37,540 nucleotides of DNA from contig NZ_JABBGE010000019.1 in NCBI RefSeq assembly GCF_012927245.1, positions 1 to 37,540 of the forward strand, read 5' to 3'. Below, one piece after another: positions 6,257 through 13,277 of the stretch (position 1 is the stretch's first letter; every line of letters begins with the position of its first letter). The notes under the pieces are model-generated. The model saw nothing but the letters and a program-made list of their open reading frames with translations. It had not been told where the DNA came from and ran no database searches. The position numbers were made by a program, and so were the translations under genes. This stretch comes from Streptomyces sp. R302 (lineage in GTDB: Bacteria > Actinomycetota > Actinomycetes > Streptomycetales > Streptomycetaceae).

Positions 6257-7327
6257 GTGGACGACGAGCAGCAGCGGACCGGCGGCAGCGTTGCGCACGC
6301 CTACGGCAACATGCTCGCCCGCCAGTGGGCCCCGCAGATGCCCCGCCTGCTCACCGGCCCCTTCCTCACGATGCTGTACGCCCTGCGCACCCTGGCGTCC
6401 GCCGACGGCCGCCTGCGCTACGAGCGCGACGGCAAGGCGATCACCATCCAGCAGATCGCCAGGGCGTGCCGCAGCGACCAGAAGGACGTACGGGACTACC
6501 TGCAGGCCGCCGGCGCCGCCGGCGTCGTGGCCGTCGTCGACGACGGCCACGGGACAGGAGGAAAGCGGGGCCGCGCGGTCATGTACTCCCTGGTCCTGTG
6601 CCCCTCGCCGGACTGGGAGCGCGCCGCCGGCCTGGTGTGGATCGCCCAGCAGAGGAAGAAGGAGCAGCGCGAGGCCCGGGCCCTCGCCCGCAAGGCCGCC
6701 GCGGCCGCCCAGAGCTCGGGGGACAGTGTCCCCACCTCCCTCGAGGAGACCTCGGGGGACAGTGCCCCGACCTCCGAGGGGGACACCTCGGGGGACAGTG
6801 CCCCGAGGTCGGCCGAGGAGGGGTCGGGGGACCGTGCCCCTACCCAGGTCGGGGGACAGTGCCCCGAGGGGGTCGGGGGACAGTGCCCCGACCACCCAGG
6901 AAGTACCCATGAACTACCCCATGAGATGGCTGAGGTAGTACCTCAGCCACAGGACGCGCACGGGCGCGCGAGCGAGAAGACGAGCCCCCAGCAGCAGGAG
7001 AAGCACCGCCGCTGCGGCGGTGGCTGCGGCCAGCCGGTCATCCGGCCCGACCGGCTCCTGTGCACCGGCTGCGAGCGCCGCGCCCAGAAGGCCGCTCAGC
7101 CCGCCGCAGGGCCCGTACAGGGCGCGTTCATGATCTCCGTGCCCGCCGGGAGCCTCCCCGGCCCCAGGGGCGCCACACAGTCCCCTCAGGGCCCTCAGCC
7201 CCCGGTGGACCCGTTCGCGCCGCTGCGCCTGTGCGACTGCGGCCGCGACTACCGGGCCGCCGCCCCCGGCCGCTGCCCCGACTGCCTCGACGCCGCCGCC
7301 CGCGAGCGCGCCACCGGCACCGGCTGA
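6257..7327 (+). CDS. Putative replication initiator with internal iterons and zinc ribbons
   Basis: A 356-residue protein. Residues about 30-105 look like a winged-helix domain (FLTMLYALRTLASADG, ITIQQIARACRSDQKDVRDYLQAAGAAGVVAVV). A charged helix (QQRKKEQREARALARKAAAA) leads into a repeat region (about 154-212), then a zinc ribbon (about 252-275, CGGGCG and CTGC) and a second one (about 326-342, CDCG and CPDC). The repeats are imposed by the DNA: six copies of a palindromic 19-mer. A winged-helix protein with DNA repeats inside its own gene recalls lambda O, where the origin lies within the initiator gene. The replication role is inferred. GTG 6257 follows GAGAGAGG. Confidence 0.72.
   Translation: MDDEQQRTGGSVAHAYGNMLARQWAPQMPRLLTGPFLTMLYALRTLASADGRLRYERDGKAITIQQIARACRSDQKDVRDYLQAAGAAGVVAVVDDGHGTGGKRGRAVMYSLVLCPSPDWERAAGLVWIAQQRKKEQREARALARKAAAAAQSSGDSVPTSLEETSGDSAPTSEGDTSGDSAPRSAEEGSGDRAPTQVGGQCPEGVGGQCPDHPGSTHELPHEMAEVVPQPQDAHGRASEKTSPQQQEKHRRCGGGCGQPVIRPDRLLCTGCERRAQKAAQPAAGPVQGAFMISVPAGSLPGPRGATQSPQGPQPPVDPFAPLRLCDCGRDYRAAAPGRCPDCLDAAARERATGTG
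6716..6891. repeat. Six iteron-like palindromic repeats (candidate origin)
   Basis: Six copies of TCGGGGGACAGTGCCCCGA or close variants start at 6716, 6752, 6788, 6824, 6849 and 6873. The first four are spaced exactly 36 bp; the last two at 25 and 24 bp. Copy 1 has GTGTCCCC and copy 4 ACCGTG. Each copy is itself a dyad (TCGGGG/CCCCGA). Copies 1-4 encode SGDSxP-type repeats, but copies 5-6 are in another frame and encode VGGQCP, so the conserved unit is DNA, not protein. Best read as initiator-binding iterons of a replication origin. Confidence 0.7.
6928..6948. promoter_or_regulatory. Perfect 21-bp palindrome next to the iterons
   Basis: Arms GGCTGAGGTA and TACCTCAGCC surround a single central G, a perfect 10+1+10 dyad. 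It lies 36 bp after the last iteron, inside the same gene. A protein-binding site linked to the origin is the simplest reading; a hairpin is also possible. Confidence 0.5.
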
Positions 7328-7361
7328 CCGCCGTACCCACCACCACCCCGGAGACCCGTCC

Positions 7362-7682
7362 ATGCCCGCTTCCCCGACCGGCACAGCCCCGTGCCCGTCC
7401 TGCGGCGCGCCCATCCGCTGGGCCGTCACCGCCGCCGGCCGCCGCCAGGCCGTCAACGCCGACCCCGACCCCACCGGCAACACGGCCGTCTACACCGACG
7501 GCACCGGCCGCCTGCGCGTCCGCACCCTCACCACCGAGCGCCCGTCCCTGGAGGGCGCCGAGTGGCAGGCCATGCCGCACGTCGCCACCTGCCCCCGGCC
7601 CCAGCCGCGCCGGACCGCGCCCCGCCGCGACCGTGAGCGCGCCGGCACCCGCCCGGCTCCCTGGCGGGGGTGGACGCGATGA
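7362..7682 (+). CDS. Zinc-ribbon early protein
   Basis: A 106-residue protein starting with a zinc-ribbon half site (PCPSCGAPIRWAVTAAGRRQAVNADP), followed by strands (NTAVYTDGTGRLRVRTL) and, further on, HVATCPRP, which may complete the site. The tail is Arg/Pro-rich. Small proteins of this layout are frequent in Streptomyces phages and prophages, but their function is not known to me. ATG 7362 has a GGAG site nine bases upstream. The stop overlaps the next ATG. Confidence 0.7.
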   Translation: MPASPTGTAPCPSCGAPIRWAVTAAGRRQAVNADPDPTGNTAVYTDGTGRLRVRTLTTERPSLEGAEWQAMPHVATCPRPQPRRTAPRRDRERAGTRPAPWRGWTR

Positions 7683-8146
7683 CCCGCCGCGCTCCCATCG
7701 CCCCGGCCGTCGCCGCCGTCGTGGCCGCCCAGGCCCTGACCCGCCTCGGCCACCGGATCACCACCGGAGAGGCCACCGGCCTCGGGGCCGCCGCCGTTGA
7801 GGCCCTCACCGCCGAGGGGTGGGCCATCACCGCGGACAGGCCCCACCCACCCCGCCGCTCCACCGTCCTGGCCCCCCGCACCGACGCCCACGGCCGCCCC
7901 ACCCTCACCGAGGACGAGCAGCAGCTGCTCGGCCTCCTCGCCAACGGCCTCGACAACACCCGGATCGCCCAGGCCCTCGACGTCCCCCGCACCACCGTCA
8001 GCCGCCTACTGCGCCACCTGTACGGCCTCCTCGGCATCGCCCCCGGCACCTCGGACCGCTCGTCCCGCTGCATCGCCGTCGCCCGCGCCTACCAGTACGC
8101 CCTCCTCCCCCTGCCCGCCGCCCTCGGCACCCCGCACGCCACCTGA
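7679..8146 (+). CDS. LuxR/GerE-type HTH protein
   Basis: A 155-residue protein with a C-terminal LuxR-type HTH (residues about 75-140): LTEDEQQLLGLLANGLDNTR, IAQALDVPRTTVSRLLRHLYGLLGI, then SRCIAVARAYQYALL. The N-terminal half is Ala-rich and helical (AAVVAAQALTRLGHRITTGE) and has no recognisable receiver or ligand domain. ATG 7679 overlaps the previous stop (ATGA). A phage-encoded transcription regulator acting on early-to-late switching is plausible but unproven. Confidence 0.75.
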   Translation: MTRRAPIAPAVAAVVAAQALTRLGHRITTGEATGLGAAAVEALTAEGWAITADRPHPPRRSTVLAPRTDAHGRPTLTEDEQQLLGLLANGLDNTRIAQALDVPRTTVSRLLRHLYGLLGIAPGTSDRSSRCIAVARAYQYALLPLPAALGTPHAT

Positions 8147-8163
8147 CCTCCAGGAGCAGCCCC

Positions 8164-8766
8164 ATGGACACCCCCGACCGCATCGACGTCGTCTCGATGC
8201 GCACCCACCGCCTCCTCCTCGCCGTCACCCTCGACGGCACCGTTCAGCTGGACAGCCGCTTCGACGAGGCGGGCACCGCCCGGGTCCTGCACTCCATCGC
8301 CGACCACCTGGCCGGCCGCCCCGGCGAACGCGTCCACGACCTCATCACCGGCGGCGACCCCTGCCACGTCCACCACACCCCGCCGGCCCCCGAGGCCGTA
8401 CGGCCGTGCGGGTGCCCGTCCCGCTTCGACCACCACGCCGACGGCTGCCCGCCCCGTCAGCAGCGCCCGGCCACCGAACCGGACAGCGCCGACCTGACCG
8501 CGCACGTCACGGAGTACCGCGTGCCCGTGCCCGAGGCCGGCGGGGTCGTCCTCCTGGTCCGCCGCCAGTCCCCGACCAGCGGGGTCGGGTGGGCCGTGAG
8601 CACCACCGCGTACGGCGGGGGCCGGGCCTGGACGACCGAGGGATGGCAGGAGGCCGTCAGCGCCCTGTCCGTCGGCCGGCTCTTCTGCTGGCCCGACGCC
8701 CGCACCGCCGTCGCCGCCGCCCGCCGCGCGCTCGCCGCCCAGACCACTTCGGAGACTGGCCAGTGA
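8164..8766 (+). CDS. Early protein with Cys/His cluster, unknown
   Basis: A 200-residue protein of unrecognised family. Residues about 1-60 form an alpha/beta unit (VVSMRTHRLLLAVTLDGTVQL, ARVLHSIADHLAG). The centre has a Cys/His-rich stretch (CHVHHTP, CGCPSRFDHHADGCPP) that could hold zinc. The C-terminal part is beta-rich and ends in a helix (ARTAVAAARRALAAQ). ATG 8164 follows an AGGAG site. The stop overlaps the next GTG. Confidence 0.65.
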   Translation: MDTPDRIDVVSMRTHRLLLAVTLDGTVQLDSRFDEAGTARVLHSIADHLAGRPGERVHDLITGGDPCHVHHTPPAPEAVRPCGCPSRFDHHADGCPPRQQRPATEPDSADLTAHVTEYRVPVPEAGGVVLLVRRQSPTSGVGWAVSTTAYGGGRAWTTEGWQEAVSALSVGRLFCWPDARTAVAAARRALAAQTTSETGQ

Positions 8767-9257
8767 CCACCCGCACCGCCTTCCGGCACGCCGAGGCCGA
8801 GCAGGTCTCACCCGCCCTCGCCCGACACCGCGCCGAGGCCGACATCCTCCTCGGTCGCCTCGACCGCGCCGCCCTCGGCCACACCAAACCGCTCACCACC
8901 GCCGAGGTCGCCCTGCTCAGCGCCGCCGTCCGCGCCGAGCGCGCCGCCACCGGCCGGGCCGCTTGGCAGCGCGACCGCCTCGCCCGCATCCTCATCACCG
9001 CGACCCGGGCCGTCGGCGCACCCACGTACGCCGACCTTCCCGCCGCCGCCCGCCGCCTCGCTGTCGAGCACCGCCGGCGCGGCCTCGCCCACCGTTCCGC
9101 ACGCCGCCGCGCGGCCGCCGCCATCGAGGTCCTGGCACAGGTCGGCAAGCTCGCCGTCGAGTGGACGTACAACGACGACCCCGCCACCAAGAAGTGCGGG
9201 CACACCCTGTGGGCCGCATTCGATGCTGCGCAGGAGGTTCTGTGGCCGTCTGCCTGA
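8763..9257 (+). CDS. Helical early protein, unknown
   Basis: A 164-residue, almost entirely helical, Ala/Arg-rich protein with repeated amphipathic segments (ALARHRAEADILLGRLDRAAL, AEVALLSAAVRAERAATGRAA, AAIEVLAQVGKLAVEW). No catalytic motif is seen. GTG 8763 overlaps the preceding stop (GTGA), and the last 16 bp overlap the next gene. It may be a DNA- or protein-binding accessory factor; this is only a guess from composition and position. Confidence 0.62.
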   Translation: MTTRTAFRHAEAEQVSPALARHRAEADILLGRLDRAALGHTKPLTTAEVALLSAAVRAERAATGRAAWQRDRLARILITATRAVGAPTYADLPAAARRLAVEHRRRGLAHRSARRRAAAAIEVLAQVGKLAVEWTYNDDPATKKCGHTLWAAFDAAQEVLWPSA

Positions 9258-9946
9258 TCTGCACCCACGCCACCGAGCGCTCCCGTACGGCCTGCGCCCG
9301 GTGCGAGGCCCAGCTGCTCGGTTGGCTCGCCGAGATTCCCCGCCAGGTCGTGCTCCTGGAGGCGTCCCTGGAGCTCGGCACCCGCCCCGCCCAGGGCTAC
9401 GGCGGCGCCGGCCGCGCCCACTCCCCGCTCCCCGTCCGCGCCGACGTACTCAACCTCCTCGGCCCGGCCGCATCGTCCGGCACCGTCACCAGCAGGGCAC
9501 TCGGCACCGTCCGCGACCAGAACGGCCCCATGCCCGTGCACGCCGTCCTGTACGCCTGGGCCGAGCAGCTCGCCGACGACCTCGGCCACCGCCTCCCGAC
9601 CATCAACCCCCGCGCGCCCTACACCGACTACCTCACCCGCCACCTCGCCCACATCGCCCGCGCCCCGTGGGCCGCCGAGTTCCACCGCGAGCTCGCCGAG
9701 CTCATACGCCGCATCCGGGCAATCACGAGCACCGAACCGCGCCGCCGGCCGATGGACGCGCCCTGTCCGTCCTGCGAGGCGTTCGCGCTCGGTCACACCG
9801 ACTGGCAGCAGTACATCGACTGCGAGACATGCGGACTGCTGCTCACCCCCGACGAGTACCAGGCGCACCGCGCCGCGGTCATGCCCGGCCTCGCCCGCAC
9901 CGCCATCCTCCTCCTCGCCCACGACCCCACCCGGAAGGCATCATGA
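9242..9946 (+). CDS. Protein with N- and C-terminal zinc-finger motifs
   Basis: A 234-residue protein. An N-terminal Cys set (CLICTHATERSRTACARC) and a C-terminal set (CPSCEAF, about 16 residues, CETCG) bracket a helical middle (LLGWLAEIPRQVVLLEASLELG, HAVLYAWAEQLADDLGHRL, YLTRHLAHIARAPWAAEFHRE). From memory, proteins of this form are common in Streptomyces phages just before the packaging genes, with no known function. GTG 9242 overlaps the previous gene by 16 bp. The stop overlaps the next ATG (ATGA). Confidence 0.7.
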   Translation: MAVCLICTHATERSRTACARCEAQLLGWLAEIPRQVVLLEASLELGTRPAQGYGGAGRAHSPLPVRADVLNLLGPAASSGTVTSRALGTVRDQNGPMPVHAVLYAWAEQLADDLGHRLPTINPRAPYTDYLTRHLAHIARAPWAAEFHRELAELIRRIRAITSTEPRRRPMDAPCPSCEAFALGHTDWQQYIDCETCGLLLTPDEYQAHRAAVMPGLARTAILLLAHDPTRKAS

Positions 9947-10509
9947 CCGCCATCGCCGCCCGTCGCGCGACAGTCGCGCGACTGCACGCCGCCGGCCACT
10001 CCCTCCGCGTCATCGCCGAACAGGTCGGCGCCAGCAAGGACACCATCGCCCGCGACCTCGCGGGCATCGAGGCCGCCGCGACGGCCGCAGCCGCCCGAAC
10101 CGCCGACCGCCAGGCCCGCCGACGTCTGCACCGCCGCGCCCGCCCCGCACGTCTGCGCAGGCCGCAGCCCCTGCGACACCGTCGCACCGACCCCACCACC
10201 GACGCCGCGCCCGCCCGCGACACGTCGCACGCCGCCGAGGCGCGCCCCGCGCCGAGCACGTCCTCGGCTGCGCCGTGTCTCACCGTGCCCGCCAGCTCCA
10301 CCCTGCTGCGGGACCTGGCCACCCTCACACGCAACGGCGTCACCCCCGAGGCCGCAATCGCCGGGGCGGTGTGGACCATGGCCCGGGCCTACCTCACGGC
10401 ATGGGAGCGCGGCCTGTACCCGCCCACCGTGGACCCTGCCATCGTCGGCACCCAGTACGGGCCCTACGTGCCCCTCCGTCGCAACCGACTGGACATGATC
10501 GCTACTTAG
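9943..10509 (+). CDS. Helix-turn-helix protein (homeodomain-like)
   Basis: A 188-residue protein starting with a resolvase/transposase-type HTH: RRATVARLHAAGHSLRVIAEQ then VGASKDTIARDLAGI. The Arg-rich middle is low complexity. The C-terminal part (residues about 120-188) is a separate helical unit (TVPASSTLLRDLATLTRN, TPEAAIAGAVWTMARAYLTAWE). ATG 9943 is coupled to the previous stop. A stretch at 9962-9982 carries two tandem GTCGCGCGAC palindromes within the codons of the first helix. A strong terminator follows at 10553. Confidence 0.7.
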   Translation: MTAIAARRATVARLHAAGHSLRVIAEQVGASKDTIARDLAGIEAAATAAAARTADRQARRRLHRRARPARLRRPQPLRHRRTDPTTDAAPARDTSHAAEARPAPSTSSAAPCLTVPASSTLLRDLATLTRNGVTPEAAIAGAVWTMARAYLTAWERGLYPPTVDPAIVGTQYGPYVPLRRNRLDMIAT

Positions 10510-10552
10510 CGCAACACTGATGCCAACGCCACACGTGCGCGCAGACCACACC

Positions 10553-10581
10553 ACGGCCCCCGTCGACACCGCGGGGGCCGT
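10553..10581 (+). terminator. Intrinsic-terminator-like hairpin
   Basis: Perfect 10-bp arms ACGGCCCCCG and CGGGGGCCGT with a 9-base loop, placed between the stop at 10509 and the next ribosome site. There is no long T tract (TTGCCGTT follows), which is usual in high-GC actinobacteria. Confidence 0.65.
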
Positions 10582-10601
10582 TGCCGTTCCTGGAGGTGAC
10601 C

Positions 10602-10850
10602 GTGGGCACGCTCTACACCACCGCCCAGGCCGCCGAGGCCGCCACCAACTGGCGCCGCCTCCTCTCCGCCGGCGCCGCCGCCGTCACCCCCACCACCATC
10701 CGCTCCTGGGCCACCCGCGGGCACCTCGACCCCGTCGGCCTCGACACCAAGGGCCGCCCCCTCTACGCCCACGCCGACGTCGCCCGCGCCGAAGTAGCAA
10801 CCCGCCGCCGCGCCCTACGACTGGTCGGCATCCCCGAGAAGACCCGGTAG
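10602..10850 (+). CDS. Small HTH_17/MerR-like DNA-binding protein
   Basis: An 82-residue protein with a single winged-helix domain: LYTTAQAAEAATNWRRLLSAG, TPTTIRSWATRGHL, then the wing LDTKGRPLYAHADVARAEV. The HTH and wing resemble the MerR/HTH_17 group used in small phage regulators and excisionases. GTG 10602 was chosen because GGAGG ends five bases upstream. It is separated from the early operon by a terminator, so it may have its own promoter. Confidence 0.7.
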   Translation: MGTLYTTAQAAEAATNWRRLLSAGAAAVTPTTIRSWATRGHLDPVGLDTKGRPLYAHADVARAEVATRRRALRLVGIPEKTR

Positions 10851-10887
10851 CCCTGGCGATCACAACTAGGTCACACCCTCCACAGGC

Positions 10888-10896
10888 TGTGCACAA
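10888..10896 (-). promoter_or_regulatory. DnaA-box-like nonamer
   Basis: TTGTGCACA on the minus strand differs from the Streptomyces DnaA-box consensus TTGTCCACA at one base. It is a single copy, 20 bp upstream of the lipoprotein start, so it may be fortuitous. Confidence 0.25.
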
Positions 10897-10914
10897 CGGC
10901 GGCAGGCTGATGCG

Positions 10915-11358
10915 ATGCGTATCAAGACCAACCTCGCAGCCACCGTCCTCCTCGGACTCGTCCTCACCGCTTGCGGCACCACACCCGAACCGGACCCCGC
11001 CGCCCCCGTCCAGGGCAAGCCCACCACCGCACCGGCCACCCTCAGCCCCGACGCCAAGGCCTCCGCCCGATCCGCCGCCGGCCTCCCGCCCGAGCCCAAC
11101 GCCAAGACCCGTACAGCCTTCCTCGACGCGCTCAACGCGATCGACCCGCGCATCATCAAGCCCGGCAAGGAAGACCAGGCCGTGAGCCGCGGCATCAACC
11201 AGTGCAGCAGCATCAAGACCACCAAGGACGAGGTCAAGCTCGCGCAGACTGCGCTGGAGCGGTTCACCGTCGACACCCGCCTCCCCGACATCGCCACGCC
11301 CGGCACCGGCAAGGCGATCAACAAGGCCGTGCACACGCACCTCTGCCCCGACTTCTGA
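10915..11358 (+). CDS. Secreted lipoprotein, DUF732-like
   Basis: A 147-residue predicted lipoprotein. MRIKTNLAATVLLGLVLTAC is a complete lipoprotein signal: basic start, hydrophobic core, lipobox LTAC with C20 as the lipidated residue. A Pro/Thr-rich tether (about 21-60) leads to a helical domain with FLDALNAIDPRI, GINQC and HTHLCPDF. The spacing of the two Cys and the FLxAL start recall the DUF732 family of small actinobacterial secreted proteins. Phage lipoproteins in other systems can block superinfection at the cell surface; that role here is inference. Its terminator-isolated position suggests expression from its own promoter, perhaps in the lysogen. Confidence 0.78.
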   Translation: MRIKTNLAATVLLGLVLTACGTTPEPDPAAPVQGKPTTAPATLSPDAKASARSAAGLPPEPNAKTRTAFLDALNAIDPRIIKPGKEDQAVSRGINQCSSIKTTKDEVKLAQTALERFTVDTRLPDIATPGTGKAINKAVHTHLCPDF

Positions 11359-11361
11359 GCC

Positions 11362-11568
11362 ATGGCCCAACAGCCGCAGCAGACGTACCCCTGCTGCGCA
11401 TCCGCGCTCTTCCTGGTGCTGTTCCTGGTCATCCTCGGCAGCTGCGTCGGCGGGGACGATGAGAAGCCCGCCCCCACCTCACCGACCCGGCCCACCCTCA
11501 GGGATCCCGGCTACACCAGCAGCCTCTGCGAAGGCAGCGACTACGCCCTCTACGACGACTGCAACTGA
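11362..11568 (+). CDS. Small membrane or lipid-anchored protein
   Basis: A 68-residue protein beginning four bases after the lipoprotein stop. One hydrophobic helix (ASALFLVLFLVILGSC) is followed by an acidic, Pro/Thr-rich tail with two Cys (SLCEGSDYALYDDC). The LGSC could be a poor lipobox, but there is no basic N-region. No clear ribosome site, so it probably depends on coupling to the lipoprotein gene. A joint surface function with its neighbour is plausible. Confidence 0.6.
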   Translation: MAQQPQQTYPCCASALFLVLFLVILGSCVGGDDEKPAPTSPTRPTLRDPGYTSSLCEGSDYALYDDCN

Positions 11569-11574
11569 CCAGAC

Positions 11575-11612
11575 CGGCCCGTCCTCGCCTGCCCCCAGGC
11601 GAGGACGGGCCG
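11575..11612 (+). terminator. Strong 17-bp-stem terminator hairpin
   Basis: Perfect arms CGGCCCGTCCTCGCCTG and CAGGCGAGGACGGGCCG around a 4-base loop, starting 7 bp after the stop at 11568. It closes the lipoprotein/membrane-protein pair. Confidence 0.8.
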
Positions 11613-11632
11613 AACCATACCCGGAGGCCTCC

Positions 11633-11785
11633 ATGCCCGAGTCCGACCCCGTGTCTCCCTTCACGACGGCCGCCACCGCAGCGATCCAGATCCACGAGCT
11701 CTACCAGAGCTTCGTGCGCGCAGGCTTCACCGAGGCCCAGGCCCTCGACCTGGTCAAGCACCTGATGGTCAACAGGAAGGGGTAG
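11633..11785 (+). CDS. Small helical protein (50 aa)
   Basis: A 50-residue protein with ATG 11633 and a CCGGAGG ribosome site. The sequence is a helical pair (TTAATAAIQIHELYQSFVRAG, TEAQALDLVKHLMVNRKG); the phrase GFTEAQALDLVKHLM looks like a small three-helix phage protein. Function unknown. The next gene starts three bases after its stop. Confidence 0.6.
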   Translation: MPESDPVSPFTTAATAAIQIHELYQSFVRAGFTEAQALDLVKHLMVNRKG

Positions 11786-11788
11786 GCC

Positions 11789-12004
11789 GTGCTGAAACGC
11801 TTCCGTAGGCCCCGGCTGCGCCTCACAGGCGAGCTGGCCGTCATCAGGCCCGGCGACAGGCTCCTCGTGCACGTCCCGCACGGATACGCCATGTGGCAGA
11901 CCGAGAGAGTCAAGGAAGCGTTGATGAGCGAGTTCCCCGGCGTCACCATCTGCGTGGTCAGCGGGGTCACCAGCGTGCACGTCTACCGAGGTGAGAGAGG
12001 TTGA
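11789..12004 (+). CDS. Small alpha/beta protein, unknown
   Basis: A 71-residue protein beginning with a basic segment (MLKRFRRPRLRLTGE) and then a compact alpha/beta fold: strand DRLLVHVPHG, helix QTERVKEALMSEFPG, strand VTICVVSGVTSVHVYR. GTG 11789 is the first in-frame start after the previous gene. No family assigned. Confidence 0.6.
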   Translation: MLKRFRRPRLRLTGELAVIRPGDRLLVHVPHGYAMWQTERVKEALMSEFPGVTICVVSGVTSVHVYRGERG

Positions 12005-12006
12005 CC

Positions 12007-12249
12007 ATGCCGAGCAACGACGCTGCCCCGCTCCTGGACCATGCCGCCTGCGCTGAGGCCGGCGTGCACCACATCAGCTGGGAACAGGGCACACGTCCCC
12101 TGGACGTGACGACGGACCCGGGCTGGGTGCAGTACACCACCGACGGCACCTGGCGCGTCTGGTGCTGCTGCGGCCTCGACACCGACTGGACAGACCGAGA
12201 AACCGCCATGCGCCTCTACCGGGAGCACCTCGCAGTACAGCCGTCGTGA
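12007..12249 (+). CDS. Small protein with CCCG motif
   Basis: An 80-residue protein. It contains aromatic-rich strands (GWVQYTTDGTWRVWCCCGLDTDW) and ends in a helix (RETAMRLYREHLAVQ). ATG 12007 is chosen because GAGAGAGG lies six bases upstream; a TTG at 12001 overlapping the previous stop is the alternative. Function unknown. Confidence 0.6.
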   Translation: MPSNDAAPLLDHAACAEAGVHHISWEQGTRPLDVTTDPGWVQYTTDGTWRVWCCCGLDTDWTDRETAMRLYREHLAVQPS

Positions 12250-12263
12250 CGTCAGGAGGTCCC

Positions 12264-12629
12264 ATGCCGAGCCGCGCCCCGCGCCGCTGCACCACCCCCG
12301 GGTGCCCCGAGATGGCGCCCCCTCCCGCGTCCAAGTGCGCCGCGCACGACAAGCGCCGGCCTCGCCGCTCGGCCTCCGCTCAGGGCTACGGACGCGAGCA
12401 CGAACGCCGGTTCCGCGCGGGCGTCCTGGAACGCGACCGCGTGTGCGTCGTGTGCCGTACGGCCGAGGCCACCCAGGCCGACCACTGGCCGCTGTCCAAG
12501 CGGGACCTGCGGGCGCGCGGACTGGACGAGCACGACCCGCGCCGAGGTCGCGGCCTGTGCGCGTCGTGCCACTCGAAGGAGACCGCCAAGCACCAGCCCG
12601 GAGGCTGGGCGGCCGGCCCCCGCTACTGA
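12264..12629 (+). CDS. HNH endonuclease
   Basis: A 121-residue HNH nuclease with an N-terminal Cys pair region (CTTPGCPEM...KCAAHD), then GYGREHERRFRAGVLERDRV, CVVC, the HNH strand ADHWPLSKRDL, and the metal-binding end GLCASCHSKETAKHQ. This is the arrangement of the HNH proteins located immediately upstream of terminase in HK97-type cos phages, where they assist terminase cleavage. AGGAGG precedes ATG 12264. The adjacent non-coding region is the likely site of action. Confidence 0.88.
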   Translation: MPSRAPRRCTTPGCPEMAPPPASKCAAHDKRRPRRSASAQGYGREHERRFRAGVLERDRVCVVCRTAEATQADHWPLSKRDLRARGLDEHDPRRGRGLCASCHSKETAKHQPGGWAAGPRY

Positions 12630-12778
12630 GCGTCAGGGGGAGGGGGCCTCGAATCCCTGGCCCGGGGACCCGCGGAACGCGGGGGGGAGCCCATCAGCGC
12701 CTTGCCAGGTAACGGGATCCGCCGTACCGGGCCACCCGCCGTAACACACCGTCACTGGAACCGCGACCGGAGGTGATC
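12630..12778. other. Candidate cos / packaging region
   Basis: A 149-bp gene-free stretch between the HNH gene and the small terminase, the usual place of cos in HK97-like phages. It contains G-runs (GGGGGAGGGGG near 12637) and a dyad CCCGCG-GAA-CGCGGG at 12669-12683 followed by GGGG. The terminase ribosome site GGAGGTG sits at the end. The cut position cannot be determined from sequence alone, and headful packaging is not excluded. Confidence 0.45.
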
Positions 12779-13261
12779 ATGGGGAGGCGTGGACCCGCGC
12801 CCAAGCCGACCGCCCTGCGCGTGCTGCACGGCGACCGGAAGGACCGGATCAACAGCGACGAGCCGCGGCCCGACGCCGCCGATATCGAGCCGCCGGCCTG
12901 GCTGAGCGCGGCCGCCCTCGAGGTCTGGGACACCCTCGTCGGCCAGCTCACCGTCAAGGGCGTGCTGACCGCGTGGGACGTCGAGGCGTACGCGAACTGG
13001 TGCGACGCTGTCGCCCGCCGCCGGGAGGCCGCCGAGCACGTCGCCGTCGAGGGCGCCGTCGTCGAGCACCCCGTCTTCAACAAGAACGGCGACCAGACCG
13101 GCGTGCGCATGGGCAAGAACGCGTGGCTGCTGGCGCTCGACGCCGCCGACGCCCAGGTCCAGCGGTACGGCGCCCGCTTCGGTCTGACGCCGAGCGACCG
13201 GGCACAGCTCAAGATCGGCGGCGAGGACACCCCGGGAGGCGCCGAGCGACTGCTGTCCTGA
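12779..13261 (+). CDS. Terminase small subunit, P27 family
   Basis: A 160-residue DNA-recognition subunit of the packaging motor. The N-terminus MGRRGPAPKPTALRVLHGDR is diagnostic of the P27 family. It is followed by PPAWLSAAALEVWDTLVGQL, YANWCDAVARRREAAEHVAVEG and the C-terminal LTPSDRAQLKIGG motif. ATG 12779 was chosen over an ATG six bases upstream because GGAGG is correctly spaced. It would bind the adjacent non-coding region and hand DNA to the large subunit encoded 16 bp downstream. Confidence 0.93.
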   Translation: MGRRGPAPKPTALRVLHGDRKDRINSDEPRPDAADIEPPAWLSAAALEVWDTLVGQLTVKGVLTAWDVEAYANWCDAVARRREAAEHVAVEGAVVEHPVFNKNGDQTGVRMGKNAWLLALDAADAQVQRYGARFGLTPSDRAQLKIGGEDTPGGAERLLS

Positions 13262-13277
13262 CCGTACGGGGGGTGCC

